From positions 42,368 to 106,367 of the forward strand of contig RZZN01000003.1 in NCBI GenBank assembly GCA_009929855.1: a DNA stretch of 64,000 nt, in the 5' to 3' direction. Below are positions 1-9,394 of this stretch, in pieces. Below the pieces are notes generated by a model. The model saw only the letters and a list, made by a program, of their open reading frames with translations, was not told where the DNA came from and did not search any database. The number at the start of each line of letters is the position of its first letter. Within the stretch, counting starts at the first letter, position 1. The position numbers and the translations under genes are program-made. This DNA is from Gammaproteobacteria bacterium. Lineage in GTDB: Bacteria; Pseudomonadota; Gammaproteobacteria; Chromatiales; Chromatiaceae.

Positions 1-947
1 TTCGAGGCGATCTGGATATCCATCGCCGGGCTCAAGGTCTGGTAGACCTGGCCGATCTCATAGACACCGGTCTGGACGAAGCGCGCCAGGATATCGTTGC
101 GATTGGTCGCGATGATCAGTCGATCGATCGGCACCCCGAGGCGGCGCGCGAGGTAGCCGGCGAAGACATCGCCGAAGTTACCGGTGGGCACCGAGAAGCT
201 CAGCCGCCGCTCGGGATCCCCACCGCTGACTCGCGCCCAAGCAAAGGCATAATAGACCATCTGCGCCAGAATGCGCGCCCAGTTGATCGAGTTGACGGCC
301 CCTAGGCTGAGCTCGGTCTTGAATGGCAGATCGTTGAAGAGATCCTTGACGATGCGCTGTGCGTCGTCGAAGCTCCCGTGTAGGGCGATGTTGTGCACAT
401 TGGCGTCCAGGACGGTCGTCATCTGCCGTTCCTGGATCGGTGAAACCCGCCCCTTGGGATGCAGCATGAAGATGCTGATCCCAGCCTTGCCGCGCACGCC
501 ATGGATGGCCGCCGAGCCCGTGTCGCCGGAGGTCGCCCCGCAGATGTTGATCTCGCCGCCGTCGCGCGCCAGGAGATACTCGAACAGGTTGCCGAGGAGC
601 TGAAGCGCGACGTCCTTGAAGGCGGCCGTCGGGCCGTGGAACAGCTCCAGGATCCGCAGGCCATCGACCTCGACGACTGGGGTCACCTGAGGATGGGTGA
701 AGGTCGCGTAGGAACGCTCGATCAGCGCACGTAGATCGTCCGTGGGGATCGCCTCGCCGACGAAGGGCGCGAGGATCTCCAACGCCAGCTCCTGGAAGCT
801 CAGCGCCGGCCAGGCGCGCAACCGCTTCGCGGTGACATGGGGCAGCTCGCTTGGTACGAGCAACCCCCCGTCGGTCGCCAAGCCCATCATCACCGCCTCG
901 GCGAACCCGACCGAGGCGATCCCACCACGCGTACTGACATACTGCAT
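1..947 (-). CDS. thrC: Threonine synthase, 5' part (runs off the window)
   Basis: PLP enzyme converting O-phosphohomoserine to threonine in the cytoplasm. The first 315 residues are visible, starting MQYVSTRGG at 947. The family's PLP-lysine motif reads FHGPTAAFKDVALQ, with the lysine at about residue 111. It is followed by NICGATSGDTGSAA and SINWARILAQMVYY, all typical of ThrC. Full-length enzymes are roughly 430-480 residues, so about a third lies beyond position 1. It is transcribed away from the acetate module that begins at 1402. Its usual partner hom is not in the 454 bases upstream of the start. The visible frame has no break. Confidence 0.95.
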   Translation of the reverse strand, partial: MQYVSTRGGIASVGFAEAVMMGLATDGGLLVPSELPHVTAKRLRAWPALSFQELALEILAPFVGEAIPTDDLRALIERSYATFTHPQVTPVVEVDGLRILELFHGPTAAFKDVALQLLGNLFEYLLARDGGEINICGATSGDTGSAAIHGVRGKAGISIFMLHPKGRVSPIQERQMTTVLDANVHNIALHGSFDDAQRIVKDLFNDLPFKTELSLGAVNSINWARILAQMVYYAFAWARVSGGDPERRLSFSVPTGNFGDVFAGYLARRLGVPIDRLIIATNRNDILARFVQTGVYEIGQVYQTLSPAMDIQIAS

Positions 948-1401
948 TTCGTTCCGACCCCGGGATCACCCCAGTTATCTCAATCACTAGCGGGCAGGTT
1001 AAAAAACCCCGCGATGGTTGGCAACTGCGATTCTGCACCTCGGCGCATCCCGATGGAAGCATCGGTGATCGTCAATATCGAGCATTTCTCGCGGCCCGTA
1101 GTCGTTGACAGCGCGGCGCGGAGAAACAGAGAATGCCGACGTCTTGCCGCATCAACCAGGGCAAGGCAGGCGATGGGTCCAAGGACGCCAGCCGCGCGCG
1201 CACTGAATGCCAGTCCGGCTCGCGGCCCGCGGAGGGAGTGTCGTGAATTCGCTCGATGTCCCTGGCCACTCGCCGTTACGGGCACGCGGCGCGGATTCCA
1301 AGGATCTCGACGATGCACTCAGGTCGCGGTCTCGGCTCGACACCCGACCTCCGCTCATCCATTCAGAAAACGATATAAAACGTGAAGGAGTGACTGCATC
1401 C
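948..1401. other. Divergent intergenic region, thrC / DUF4212 gene
   Basis: These 454 bases separate divergent genes. No convincing protein or RNA gene was seen. A TATAAA box lies at 1374-1379, too close to the ATG at 1402 to be a clear sigma70 -10 element and without a good -35. A Shine-Dalgarno GAAGGAG precedes that ATG. On the thrC side there is a short A-tract (GGTTAAAAAACC) near 1000. Confidence 0.4.
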
Positions 1402-1659
1402 ATGACCCCTGAAAAACGCGCGGAATACTGGGGGGCGAATCTGCGTCTCCTGGCGATTCTGCTGATCATCTGGTTTGCCGTCTCATTCGGCGCCGGCATC
1501 CTGCTCGTCGAGCCGCTCAACGCCTTCTCCCTGGGAGGCTATCCGCTCGGCTTCTGGTTCGCTCAGCAAGGCTCGATCTATGTCTTCGTCGCGCTCATCT
1601 TCATCTATGCCGCATCGATGAACAAGCTCGACCAGAAGTTCGACGTCGGCGAGGAATAA
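1402..1659 (+). CDS. DUF4212 small subunit of Na+/solute symporter
   Basis: An 85-residue membrane protein with two hydrophobic helices (about 18-38 and 50-72) and the DUF4212 start signature YWGANLRLL. In the family it always sits immediately before a large SSS-family symporter subunit, as here (12-base gap), and the two are thought to form an acetate or similar monocarboxylate:Na+ uptake system. ATG 1402 was chosen because GAAGGAG lies 9-15 bases upstream. An in-frame ATG at 1207 would add a non-conserved, hydrophilic leader. The substrate is inferred only from the cluster's acs gene. Confidence 0.88.
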   Translation: MTPEKRAEYWGANLRLLAILLIIWFAVSFGAGILLVEPLNAFSLGGYPLGFWFAQQGSIYVFVALIFIYAASMNKLDQKFDVGEE

Positions 1660-1671
1660 GAGGCCCACATC

Positions 1672-3480
1672 ATGACTGCACTCGAGATCTGGACCTACAG
1701 CATCGTCGGCGTCACCTTCGCGCTCTATATCGGCATCGCCATCTGGTCGCGTGCCAAGACGACCGGCGATTTCTATGTCGCCGGTGGCGGCGTCAACCCC
1801 GTGGCCAACGGCATGGCCACCGCGGCCGACTGGATGTCGGCGGCCTCCTTCATCTCCATGGCCGGCATGATCGCCTTCGGCGGTTACGGCGGATCGGTCT
1901 TCCTGATGGGTTGGACCGGCGGCTATGTGCTGCTCGCCCTGCTCCTGGCACCCTATCTGCGCAAGTTCGGCAAGTTCACGGTGCCCGAGTTCATCGGGGA
2001 TCGCTACTACTCGCAGACCGCGCGCGTGGTGGCCGTCATCTGTCTCATCCTGGCCTCGGTGACCTATGTCATCGGTCAGATGACGGGTATCGGGGTGGCC
2101 TTCGGACGCTTCCTGGGCGTCTCCTACGAGATGGGGATCCTGTCCGGCATGGGCATCGTCGCCATCTATGCCATCATGGGCGGGATGAAGGGCATCACCT
2201 ACACCCAGATCGCCCAGTACGTCGTGCTGATCTTCGCCTATACCATCCCGGCGATCTTCATCTCGCTGAATCTGACCGGCAACCCGCTCCCGCAGCTCGG
2301 TCTGGGCAGCGAATATGCGCGTGACGGGGTCGCCAGCGGTCTGTCGCTGCTGGCCAAGCTCGATCAGGTCGTCACCGATCTGGGCTTCAAGGAATACACC
2401 ACCCAGGTCATGGGCAGCTCGCTCAACATGTTCGTCTACACCATGTCACTGATGATCGGCACGGCGGGTCTGCCGCATGTCATCATCCGCTTCTTCACCG
2501 TGCCCAAGGTGCGCGACGCCCGCTACTCGGCCGGTTGGGCGCTGGTCTTCATCGCCATCCTCTACACCACCGCGCCCGCCGTCGGGGCGATGGCCCGTCT
2601 GAATCTGATGGATACCATCCAGGTCGGACCCGTGGGCAGCGTCGAGGGCAACCTGGTCTATGACGAGCGTCCCGAGTGGTTCAAGCGTTGGGAGGCCACC
2701 GGCCTGCTCAAGTGGGAGGACAAGAACGCGGACGGCCGGATCCAGTACTACAACGACGCCAATGCGGACTTCGCCGCCAAGGCCGAGCAGTCCTGGGGCT
2801 GGAAGGGCAATGAGATGGTCACGGTCAACAACGATATCATGGTGTTGGCCAACCCCGAGATCGCCCAGCTGCCCGACTGGGTCATCGCCTTGGTGGTCGC
2901 CGGCGGTCTCGCGGCCGCGCTCTCCACCGCGGCCGGTCTGTTGCTCGCCATCTCCTCCTCGATCTCGCACGATCTACTCAAGGGCGTCTTCATGCCCAAG
3001 ATCTCGGAGAAGAACGAGCTCATGGCGGGACGACTCTCGATGATCGCGGCCATCATATTGGCCGGTTATCTCGGCATGAATCCACCAGGCTTCGCCGCCG
3101 GAACCGTGGCGATCGCCTTCGGATTGGCCGCCTCCTCGATCTTCCCCGCCCTCATGCTCGGCATCTTCGCCAAGCGCATGAACAACGCGGGCGCGGTCGC
3201 CGGTATGATCGCGGGTGTCGGTGTCACCCTGCTCTACGTGTTCCAGCACAAGGGCATCTTCTTCATCAAGGGGACGGAGTTCCTGATGCCGGAGCTGGGT
3301 CTGGGCGCGAACTGGTTCTTCGGGATCACGCCCGAGGCGTTCGGCGCGGTCGGCGCGCTGGCGAACTTCATCGTCGCCATCGTGGTCTCCAAGTTCGCCG
3401 CACCGCCTCCCGAGCACATCCAGCACCTGGTCGAGGATGTGCGCATCCCGCGCGGCGCGGGCAGCGCAACCGGTCACTGA
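1672..3480 (+). CDS. Sodium:solute symporter, VC_2705/ActP-like large subunit
   Basis: A 602-residue inner-membrane symporter of the SSS family, of the subtype paired with DUF4212. The family-typical start region reads KTTGDFYVAGGGV, followed by NGMATAADWMSAASF, and 13 or so hydrophobic segments are visible. A hydrophilic insert at about residues 325-385 (including WFKRWEATGLLKWEDKNADG) is characteristic of the DUF4212-partner subtype and absent from classical ActP. Its neighbours (DUF294 protein, exonuclease, acs) match the acetate-uptake cluster of Vibrio and relatives. Acetate is therefore the likely substrate, by context only. Two hairpins at 3533-3596 follow the gene. Confidence 0.9.
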   Translation: MTALEIWTYSIVGVTFALYIGIAIWSRAKTTGDFYVAGGGVNPVANGMATAADWMSAASFISMAGMIAFGGYGGSVFLMGWTGGYVLLALLLAPYLRKFGKFTVPEFIGDRYYSQTARVVAVICLILASVTYVIGQMTGIGVAFGRFLGVSYEMGILSGMGIVAIYAIMGGMKGITYTQIAQYVVLIFAYTIPAIFISLNLTGNPLPQLGLGSEYARDGVASGLSLLAKLDQVVTDLGFKEYTTQVMGSSLNMFVYTMSLMIGTAGLPHVIIRFFTVPKVRDARYSAGWALVFIAILYTTAPAVGAMARLNLMDTIQVGPVGSVEGNLVYDERPEWFKRWEATGLLKWEDKNADGRIQYYNDANADFAAKAEQSWGWKGNEMVTVNNDIMVLANPEIAQLPDWVIALVVAGGLAAALSTAAGLLLAISSSISHDLLKGVFMPKISEKNELMAGRLSMIAAIILAGYLGMNPPGFAAGTVAIAFGLAASSIFPALMLGIFAKRMNNAGAVAGMIAGVGVTLLYVFQHKGIFFIKGTEFLMPELGLGANWFFGITPEAFGAVGALANFIVAIVVSKFAAPPPEHIQHLVEDVRIPRGAGSATGH

Positions 3481-3532
3481 GGCGACCATCGGACGGCAGA
3501 CGCTCGAAGCGCGTGACTGCCAACTCCCCACC

Positions 3533-3555
3533 GCCCCTGGGCACTGCCCAGGGGC
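3533..3555 (+). terminator. 10-bp hairpin after the symporter gene
   Basis: GCCCCTGGGC and GCCCAGGGGC form a perfect 10-bp stem around the loop ACT. There is no T-run directly after it. It may act with the next hairpin to attenuate transcription. Confidence 0.5.
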
Positions 3556-3573
3556 ATCCTGGAGTGTCCATCG

Positions 3574-3596
3574 GCCCCGCTTCAGCGGGGCTTTTC
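3574..3596 (+). terminator. Intrinsic terminator between symporter and DUF294 genes
   Basis: The stem GCCCCGC/GCGGGGC with loop TTCA is followed by TTTT, a classical Rho-independent terminator. It lies 94 bases after the symporter stop and 33 bases before the next start, so the DUF294 gene either has read-through expression or its own promoter. Confidence 0.75.
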
Positions 3597-3628
3597 GTCG
3601 CGATCGAATAGAAGGAGTTGCTCGTCTC

Positions 3629-5494
3629 ATGCATATCGAGCTGATCGAGATCCGAGACTTCCTGGCCAAGCAGCCACCGTTCGATCAACTACCCGAGACG
3701 ATCCTGGAGCAGCTACCCAAGCGGCTCTCGGTCCGTTATTTCCGCCGCGGCTCGCCATTCCCACCGGCTCAGACGGATCAACCCTATCTCTACATCCTGC
3801 GCAAGGGCGCGGTCGAGCTGCGTGACAAGCACGGCGAGCTGGTGGGCAAGCTGGCCGAGGGCGACCTCTGCGACATGCCCTGCCGCATGGCGACGACCCC
3901 CGATCCATTCCAGGGCAACGCCTCGGAGGACACCCTCGTCTATGCCCTGCCCTGCGCCGAGCTGGAGCGGATTCGCCAGGAATTCCGAGGCTTTGCCGAG
4001 CACTTCGACCAGTCGATCTCGAATCGGCTGCGCAAGGCGCTCGATATCATGGTCGAGTCCCCGGCAACCGGCAGCGGGCTCATGACGGTCAAGATCGGAG
4101 ATCTGATCAAGCGCACGCCGATCACGACGTCCCCCCTGACCAGCATCCGCGAGGCCGCGCGGATCATGTCCGAGCACCGCGTCTCGTCCCTGCTGATCAT
4201 GGATGGCGATCAACTCGCCGGCATGATCACGGATCGCGACCTGCGCAATCGCTGTGTCGCGGCCGGACTCGCGACCGATCGACCCGTGCAGGACATCATG
4301 ACCCGCGAGCTCCACACCGCGCAGACCGACTCGCTCGGGTTTCAGGCCCTGATCACCATGAGCCGGTTGAACGTGCACCATCTCCCGGTGCTCGATCGTG
4401 GCCGCGTCGCGGGACTGATCTCCACCACCGACCTCACTCGCTTTCAGAGCGCGAACTCGGTCTATCTCGTCGGCGACATCCACCGCGCCGATTCGGTCGA
4501 AACACTCAGTCTGATCAGCGCCAAGATCCCGGAGCTGCAGATCCATCTGATCAATAGTGGGGCGACCGCAAACCATGTCGGACAGGCCATCAGCGCCATC
4601 ACCGATGCCATCACGGTGCGACTGCTCGAGCTGGCCGAGGCGGATCTCGGCAGCCCGCCGGCACCCTACGCCTGGCTCGTCGGTGGCTCGCAAGCCCGCC
4701 GCGAGCAGTCGTCGCACTCGGATCAGGACAACGCCTTGCTGGTCGCCGACCATGCCAAACCGGACGATGACGCCTATTTCGCCGCACTGGCCAGGCTGGT
4801 GAACGATGGACTGGATGCCTGCGGATTCATCTACTGCCCAGGCGATGTCATGGCCTCCAACCCCAAATGGCGCCAACCCATGCGGATCTGGCACAAATAT
4901 TTCACGAACTGGATCCTCAAGCCCGAGCCCATGTCATTGATGCTCGCCAATGTCTTCTTCGACCTCCGCGCGATCAATGACCGCAACGCGCTCTACGCCG
5001 AGTTGCAGGAGCGCATCCTGGAGCGCTCGAAGGCGAACCGCATCTTCATTGCCTACATGGCGGCGAACGCACTCAAGTATCGACCTCCACTTGGTTTTTT
5101 CCGCAATATCGTGCTCATCCAAGGCGGCGAGCACGATCACACCTTCGATATCAAGCACCGCGGCATCGTGCCGATCGTCGATCTGGCGCGCATCTACGTG
5201 CTGACGGCCGGACTCGCTGAGATCAATACCATCGAGCGCTTGCAGGCGGCCGCTGCGCACGGTGCCTTGAGTCAGGATGGCGCGGCCAACCTGATCGACG
5301 CCCTGGAGCTCGTGGGCACCCTGCGGATGCGCCACCAGGCCAACCAGCTCGCGCATGGTCAGCAGGCCGACAACTTCGTCTCGCCCGACGAGCTCTCGCC
5401 ACTGGAGCGCGGACATCTCAAGGATGCCTTCCTGCTGATCAACACCATGCAGGAGTCACTCGGACAGCGCTACCAAACCGGACGCTTCACCTAG
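3629..5494 (+). CDS. CBS-domain DUF294 putative nucleotidyltransferase
   Basis: A 621-residue cytoplasmic protein with four parts: a cyclic-nucleotide-binding-like N-terminus (about 1-135), two CBS domains (about 160-275), a DUF294 nucleotidyltransferase-like domain (about 300-440) with GGSQARRE then SDQDNALL resembling the GS-x-D-x-D pattern of GlnD/GlnE, and a DUF294 C-terminal domain (about 470-615). In the family it is linked to symporter and acs genes and is thought to sense energy status, but the modified target is unknown. ATG 3629 follows AGAAGGAG. An in-frame upstream start at 3437 would overlap the terminator and the symporter end. The exonuclease gene starts 9 bases after the stop. 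Confidence 0.88.
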   Translation: MHIELIEIRDFLAKQPPFDQLPETILEQLPKRLSVRYFRRGSPFPPAQTDQPYLYILRKGAVELRDKHGELVGKLAEGDLCDMPCRMATTPDPFQGNASEDTLVYALPCAELERIRQEFRGFAEHFDQSISNRLRKALDIMVESPATGSGLMTVKIGDLIKRTPITTSPLTSIREAARIMSEHRVSSLLIMDGDQLAGMITDRDLRNRCVAAGLATDRPVQDIMTRELHTAQTDSLGFQALITMSRLNVHHLPVLDRGRVAGLISTTDLTRFQSANSVYLVGDIHRADSVETLSLISAKIPELQIHLINSGATANHVGQAISAITDAITVRLLELAEADLGSPPAPYAWLVGGSQARREQSSHSDQDNALLVADHAKPDDDAYFAALARLVNDGLDACGFIYCPGDVMASNPKWRQPMRIWHKYFTNWILKPEPMSLMLANVFFDLRAINDRNALYAELQERILERSKANRIFIAYMAANALKYRPPLGFFRNIVLIQGGEHDHTFDIKHRGIVPIVDLARIYVLTAGLAEINTIERLQAAAAHGALSQDGAANLIDALELVGTLRMRHQANQLAHGQQADNFVSPDELSPLERGHLKDAFLLINTMQESLGQRYQTGRFT

Positions 5495-5503
5495 GGTCGC
5501 GCC

Positions 5504-6181
5504 ATGGCAGGACTCTACGACTGGCGTCGCCGCTGGCGACTGCGGCGGACCCCTCCGGGGGCACTGCGCGACTATCTCGCGCACCCCTTCCCGGCCGCGA
5601 AGACCGACTATCGCGCGGTGCGGTATCTGGCCATCGACCTCGAGACCACTGGCCTGGAGATCGACAAGGACCTCATCCTCAGCGTGGGCTATGTCACCGT
5701 CGAGGGGATCTCGATCGACCTGTCGAGCGCTCGTCATCGGCTGGTGCGTATCGACCGATCCATCCCCGAGGCATCGGCCGTGATCCATCAGATCACCGAC
5801 GATCAGGCCGCGCAGGGTGACGAGCTCGCCGATGTCATCGCGGAGTTGCTCGCGGCACTGACCGGCAAGGTGATGATCGCCCACCACGCGCGCATCGAGC
5901 AGGGATTCCTCACCAATGCCTGCAAACGGCTCTGGCGACAGGGCCTCATGATGCCGATCGTGGATACCCAAGCGCTGGCGCTGAGAACCTTCGAGCGCCG
6001 CCAGATCCCATTCAAGGCCTCGGATCTGCGTCTGCATGCGCTGGGCGATCGGTACAATCTCCCTCGCTATGGCGCACACAACGCGCTGAGTGATGCTCTG
6101 GCCTCGGCCGAGCTGTTCCTCGCCCAGGCCGCTTATCGCGACAATGGCGGAGGACTCGCGCTGCGCGATTTCCTCTGTTGA
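5504..6181 (+). CDS. DnaQ-like 3'-5' exonuclease
   Basis: A 225-residue DEDDh exonuclease. Exo I is IDLETTG near residue 45, Exo II is HHARIEQGF around 127, and Exo III is [13 protein letters not shown] around 190, giving His and Asp in the usual H-x4-D spacing. It resembles the epsilon subunit of DNA polymerase III but lacks the C-terminal polymerase-binding tail and has a basic N-terminal extension. It is therefore the stand-alone paralogue found beside acs and DUF294 genes rather than the replicative dnaQ. Its role in acetate metabolism is unknown. Confidence 0.88.
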   Translation: MAGLYDWRRRWRLRRTPPGALRDYLAHPFPAAKTDYRAVRYLAIDLETTGLEIDKDLILSVGYVTVEGISIDLSSARHRLVRIDRSIPEASAVIHQITDDQAAQGDELADVIAELLAALTGKVMIAHHARIEQGFLTNACKRLWRQGLMMPIVDTQALALRTFERRQIPFKASDLRLHALGDRYNLPRYGAHNALSDALASAELFLAQAAYRDNGGGLALRDFLC

Positions 6182-6314
6182 CTCGCCCGAATCAGCGATC
6201 CGGCTAGATGTACCCAGAGGGACGGATTACACTTGTATATTCTGCGATGCCAGCCGTCGGCGGACGAGGCCCTCGCGCTGGCCCCCAGCCACCAAAGAGC
6301 AGGAGTCATCCAGC

Positions 6315-8261
6315 ATGTCCGAAGAGAAGGTCTACCCAGTCCCGGCGGCGATCGCGAGCCAGGCCCACGTCAATGCCGAGCAGTATGCCACCATGTATCG
6401 GCGCTCCATGGAGGATCCGCAAGGCTTCTGGGCCGAGCAGGCCGAGACCTTCGTGACCTGGAGCAAGCGCTGGGACTCGGTCATGGACTATAGCTACCAG
6501 GCCGATGATCTGCACATCAAGTGGTTCCAAGGGGGCAAGCTGAACGTCTCCTACAACTGTCTGGATCGCCATCTCGCGACCCGCGGCGACCAGGTGGCGA
6601 TCATCTGGGAGGCCGATGACCCCAACGAGGACCGCAAGATCACCTACCGCGAACTGCATGCGGAGGTCTGCAAGCTCGCCAACGTGCTCAAGTCGCGTGG
6701 CGTGCAGCATGGCGATCGCGTCTGCATCTATCTGCCGATGATCCCGGAGGCCGCGGTGGCGATGCTGGCCTGCAGCCGCATCGGCGCCGTCCATTCAATC
6801 GTCTTCGGCGGCTTCTCGCCCGACTCGCTGCGTGATCGCATCCTCGATTCCGAGTGCCGTCTGCTCATCACCTCCGATGAGAGCGTGCGTGGTGGACGTC
6901 ACATCCCGCTGAAAAAGAATGCCGACACCGCCCTCGCGGAATGCCCGAACGTCGACACGGTGCTCGTGGTCCGCCGCACCGGCGGTAACGTGGCCTGGAC
7001 CGAGGGCCGAGACGTCTGGTACGACGAAGCGCTCGCCGCGGCACCCGCCACCTGCGAGCCGGCCGAGGTCGATGCCGAGGATCCGCTGTTCGTCCTCTAT
7101 ACCTCGGGCTCGACGGGCAAGCCGAAGGGTGCGCTGCACACCACCGGCGGCTATCTCGTGTATGCCGCGATGACCCACAAGTATGTCTTCGACTATCAGG
7201 ATGGCGAGGTCTACTGGTGCACCGCCGATGTGGGCTGGGTCACCGGCCATACCTACATCGTCTATGGGCCGCTGGCCAACGGCGCGACCTCGATCATGTT
7301 CGAGGGGATCCCCAACTACCCGGACATGTCGCGTTTCTGGGACGTCGTCGACAAGCATCAGGTCAATATCTTCTACACGGCCCCCACCGCGATCCGCTCA
7401 TTGATGCGTGCCGGCGAGGATCCGGTGAAGAAGGCCTCGCGCAAGTCGCTGCGCATCCTCGGCTCGGTCGGCGAGCCGATCAACCCGGAGGCCTGGGAGT
7501 GGTACTATCGCGTGGTCGGCGAGGAGCGTTGCCCCATCGTCGACACCTGGTGGCAAACGGAGACCGGTGGACACCTGATCACCCCACTGCCAGGCGCTAC
7601 GGCCTTGAAGCCGGGATCGGCCACCATCCCGTTCTTCGGCGTCGTCCCCGCCTTGGTCGATCCCGCCGAGGGGACCCTGATCGAGGGGCCGGGCGAGGGC
7701 GCGCTCGTGATCGCTCAGCCCTGGCCGGGGCAGATGCGCACCGTCTATGGTGATCATCAACGCTTCATCGACACCTACTTCAAGCAATACCCTGGCTACT
7801 ACTTCACGGGTGACGGCGCGCGTCGTGATGCCGACGGCTACTATTGGATCACCGGACGCATCGACGACGTCTTGAACGTCTCTGGCCATCGTCTCGGCAC
7901 CGCCGAGATCGAGTCGGCGCTAGTCCTGCACCCGCACGTCGCCGAGGCGGCGGTGGTCGGCTATCCACACGATCTCAAGGGACAGGGCATCTACGCCTAT
8001 GTCACCCTCATGGCTGGGGTCGAAGCGACCGACGATCTGAAGAAGGAACTGGTCGCCATGGTCCGTGGCGAGATCGGCCCGATCGCGATCGTCGATATCA
8101 TCCAGTGGGCACCGAGCCTGCCGAAAACACGCTCCGGCAAGATCATGCGCCGTATCCTGCGCAAGATCGCGGCCAACGAGATCGACTCGCTCGGGGATAC
8201 CTCGACCCTGGCCGATCCGACCGTGGTCAATGATCTGATCGACAACCGCGCCAACCGCTAG
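6315..8261 (+). CDS. acs: Acetyl-CoA synthetase, AMP-forming
   Basis: A 648-residue cytoplasmic enzyme activating acetate to acetyl-CoA through acetyl-AMP. The P-loop-like motif [10 protein letters not shown] is at residues 265-274, [15 protein letters not shown] follows, and the C-terminal [15 protein letters not shown] carries the catalytic Lys609, the usual acetylation-control site. The length matches E. coli Acs. ATG 6315 follows AGGAG; longer in-frame starts add unrelated residues. It closes the acetate module, so imported acetate is activated here. A large hairpin at 8274-8311 follows. Confidence 0.97.
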   Translation: MSEEKVYPVPAAIASQAHVNAEQYATMYRRSMEDPQGFWAEQAETFVTWSKRWDSVMDYSYQADDLHIKWFQGGKLNVSYNCLDRHLATRGDQVAIIWEADDPNEDRKITYRELHAEVCKLANVLKSRGVQHGDRVCIYLPMIPEAAVAMLACSRIGAVHSIVFGGFSPDSLRDRILDSECRLLITSDESVRGGRHIPLKKNADTALAECPNVDTVLVVRRTGGNVAWTEGRDVWYDEALAAAPATCEPAEVDAEDPLFVLYTSGSTGKPKGALHTTGGYLVYAAMTHKYVFDYQDGEVYWCTADVGWVTGHTYIVYGPLANGATSIMFEGIPNYPDMSRFWDVVDKHQVNIFYTAPTAIRSLMRAGEDPVKKASRKSLRILGSVGEPINPEAWEWYYRVVGEERCPIVDTWWQTETGGHLITPLPGATALKPGSATIPFFGVVPALVDPAEGTLIEGPGEGALVIAQPWPGQMRTVYGDHQRFIDTYFKQYPGYYFTGDGARRDADGYYWITGRIDDVLNVSGHRLGTAEIESALVLHPHVAEAAVVGYPHDLKGQGIYAYVTLMAGVEATDDLKKELVAMVRGEIGPIAIVDIIQWAPSLPKTRSGKIMRRILRKIAANEIDSLGDTSTLADPTVVNDLIDNRANR

Positions 8262-8273
8262 TCGGCCCTCGTC

Positions 8274-8311
8274 CGCCCCATCCCGCGGCCGTGACGCCGC
8301 GAGATGGGGCG
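8274..8311 (+). terminator. Hairpin after acs
   Basis: CGCCCCATC pairs with GATGGGGCG (9 bp). After one C/A mismatch, CGCGGC pairs with GCCGCG around the loop CGTGAC. No T-run follows, so it is terminator-like or an mRNA 3'-end stabiliser. The remaining bases up to 8540 show no gene. A TTGACT at 8441 has no good -10 partner. Confidence 0.5.
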
Positions 8312-8540
8312 AAGCGCCAGGCGCGAGTGCCCGACACCGGACGCAATGTCGGCGCATACCTTGGCGTTGGCCCACGCGGATCCCCATTTCACATGTGTCT
8401 AGACGATCTCAGACACTGGACGCTAGAAGACCCTCATCTCTTGACTCGTCATCGGATTGTGACTTTCATCCATTGAAACATGCCGATCTCGCGAATGACA
8501 TGACATCAACCGAACATTGACCATTGAACACGATAAATCG

Positions 8541-9374
8541 ATGAGCTCCAGCCTGCGAGTCGGCGTTTTCGTCGACGCCGAGAATATCCGCTACAACGGC
8601 GGCTACCAGATGCGCTACGATGTCCTGCGCCGCTTCGCCGCCCGCGAGGGTGGAATCCTGCAGCGACTCAATACCTACATGGCCTTCGATGCCGAACGGG
8701 CTCGCGAGGATATCGAGTACAAAAAAAAGGCGCAAACCTATCAACAGATGGTGCGTGACTTCGGTTGGAAGATCCATGTCAAAACGGTGCGACGCTACAC
8801 CGACGAAAATGGCAATGTGACCACCAAGGCAAACGCGGATCTCGACATGGCGGTCGATGCGATGCTGCAGGCCAACAAGCTCGATCAGGTGCTCCTGGTG
8901 AGCGGGGATGGCGATTTCCTGCAAGTCGTCGAGGCCCTGCAGAACACCGGCTGCCGAGTCGAGCTGCTCGGCTTCAAGAACGTCTCGCGCCTGCTCCAAC
9001 AACAGGTCGATGCCTATTACTCGGGGTTCCTCATCCCCGATCTCCTGCCGATCTCCTATGAGCCCCGCAACGAATGGGGGAAGACGGGATCCTGTGTGCG
9101 CGGGGTCTGCACCAAATGGTTCCCCGAAAAGGGTTACGGCTTTCTGAGGATCATGACGCATATCTCGCCGAATCTCTGGATCACTGATCCACGGGATGAA
9201 AAATCACCCTATGCCAGCATCTTCTGTCATGTCAACGAGCTCGCCGAGGAGGTCACTGAAGACCTACTGATGAACCGTGAAACAGCACTGGAGTTCTATC
9301 TCAACGAGAGCGAGCAGAAGGACCATGGCCTGGTGGCGAGCAATGTCAGACTCGCCTTTTCAGTCAACCGCTGA
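8541..9374 (+). CDS. NYN/LabA-type nuclease fused to a cold-shock-like domain
   Basis: A 277-residue protein. The N-terminal NYN (PIN-like, DUF88/LabA) domain has FVDAEN with Asp12, DLDMAVDAM, and SGDGDF with Asp123 and Asp125, the acidic set expected for metal-dependent RNA cleavage. The C-terminal part (about 185-270) reads GVCTKWFPEKGYGFLRI and ends LVASNVRLAF, a cold-shock-domain (OB-fold) pattern likely to bind RNA. ATG 8541 was chosen; an in-frame TTG at 8517 is possible and neither has a clear ribosome-binding site. It lies 20 bases before pilB on the same strand. Substrate and role are unknown. Confidence 0.78.
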   Translation: MSSSLRVGVFVDAENIRYNGGYQMRYDVLRRFAAREGGILQRLNTYMAFDAERAREDIEYKKKAQTYQQMVRDFGWKIHVKTVRRYTDENGNVTTKANADLDMAVDAMLQANKLDQVLLVSGDGDFLQVVEALQNTGCRVELLGFKNVSRLLQQQVDAYYSGFLIPDLLPISYEPRNEWGKTGSCVRGVCTKWFPEKGYGFLRIMTHISPNLWITDPRDEKSPYASIFCHVNELAEEVTEDLLMNRETALEFYLNESEQKDHGLVASNVRLAFSVNR

Positions 9375-9394
9375 TCCACCGCCATCCGAGCACC

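Noticed and set aside
3713..4894. 393-codon open frame antisense to the DUF294 gene
   Set aside because: Shadow frame: it lies wholly opposite a gene with clear CBS and DUF294 domains, and its translation shows no domain.
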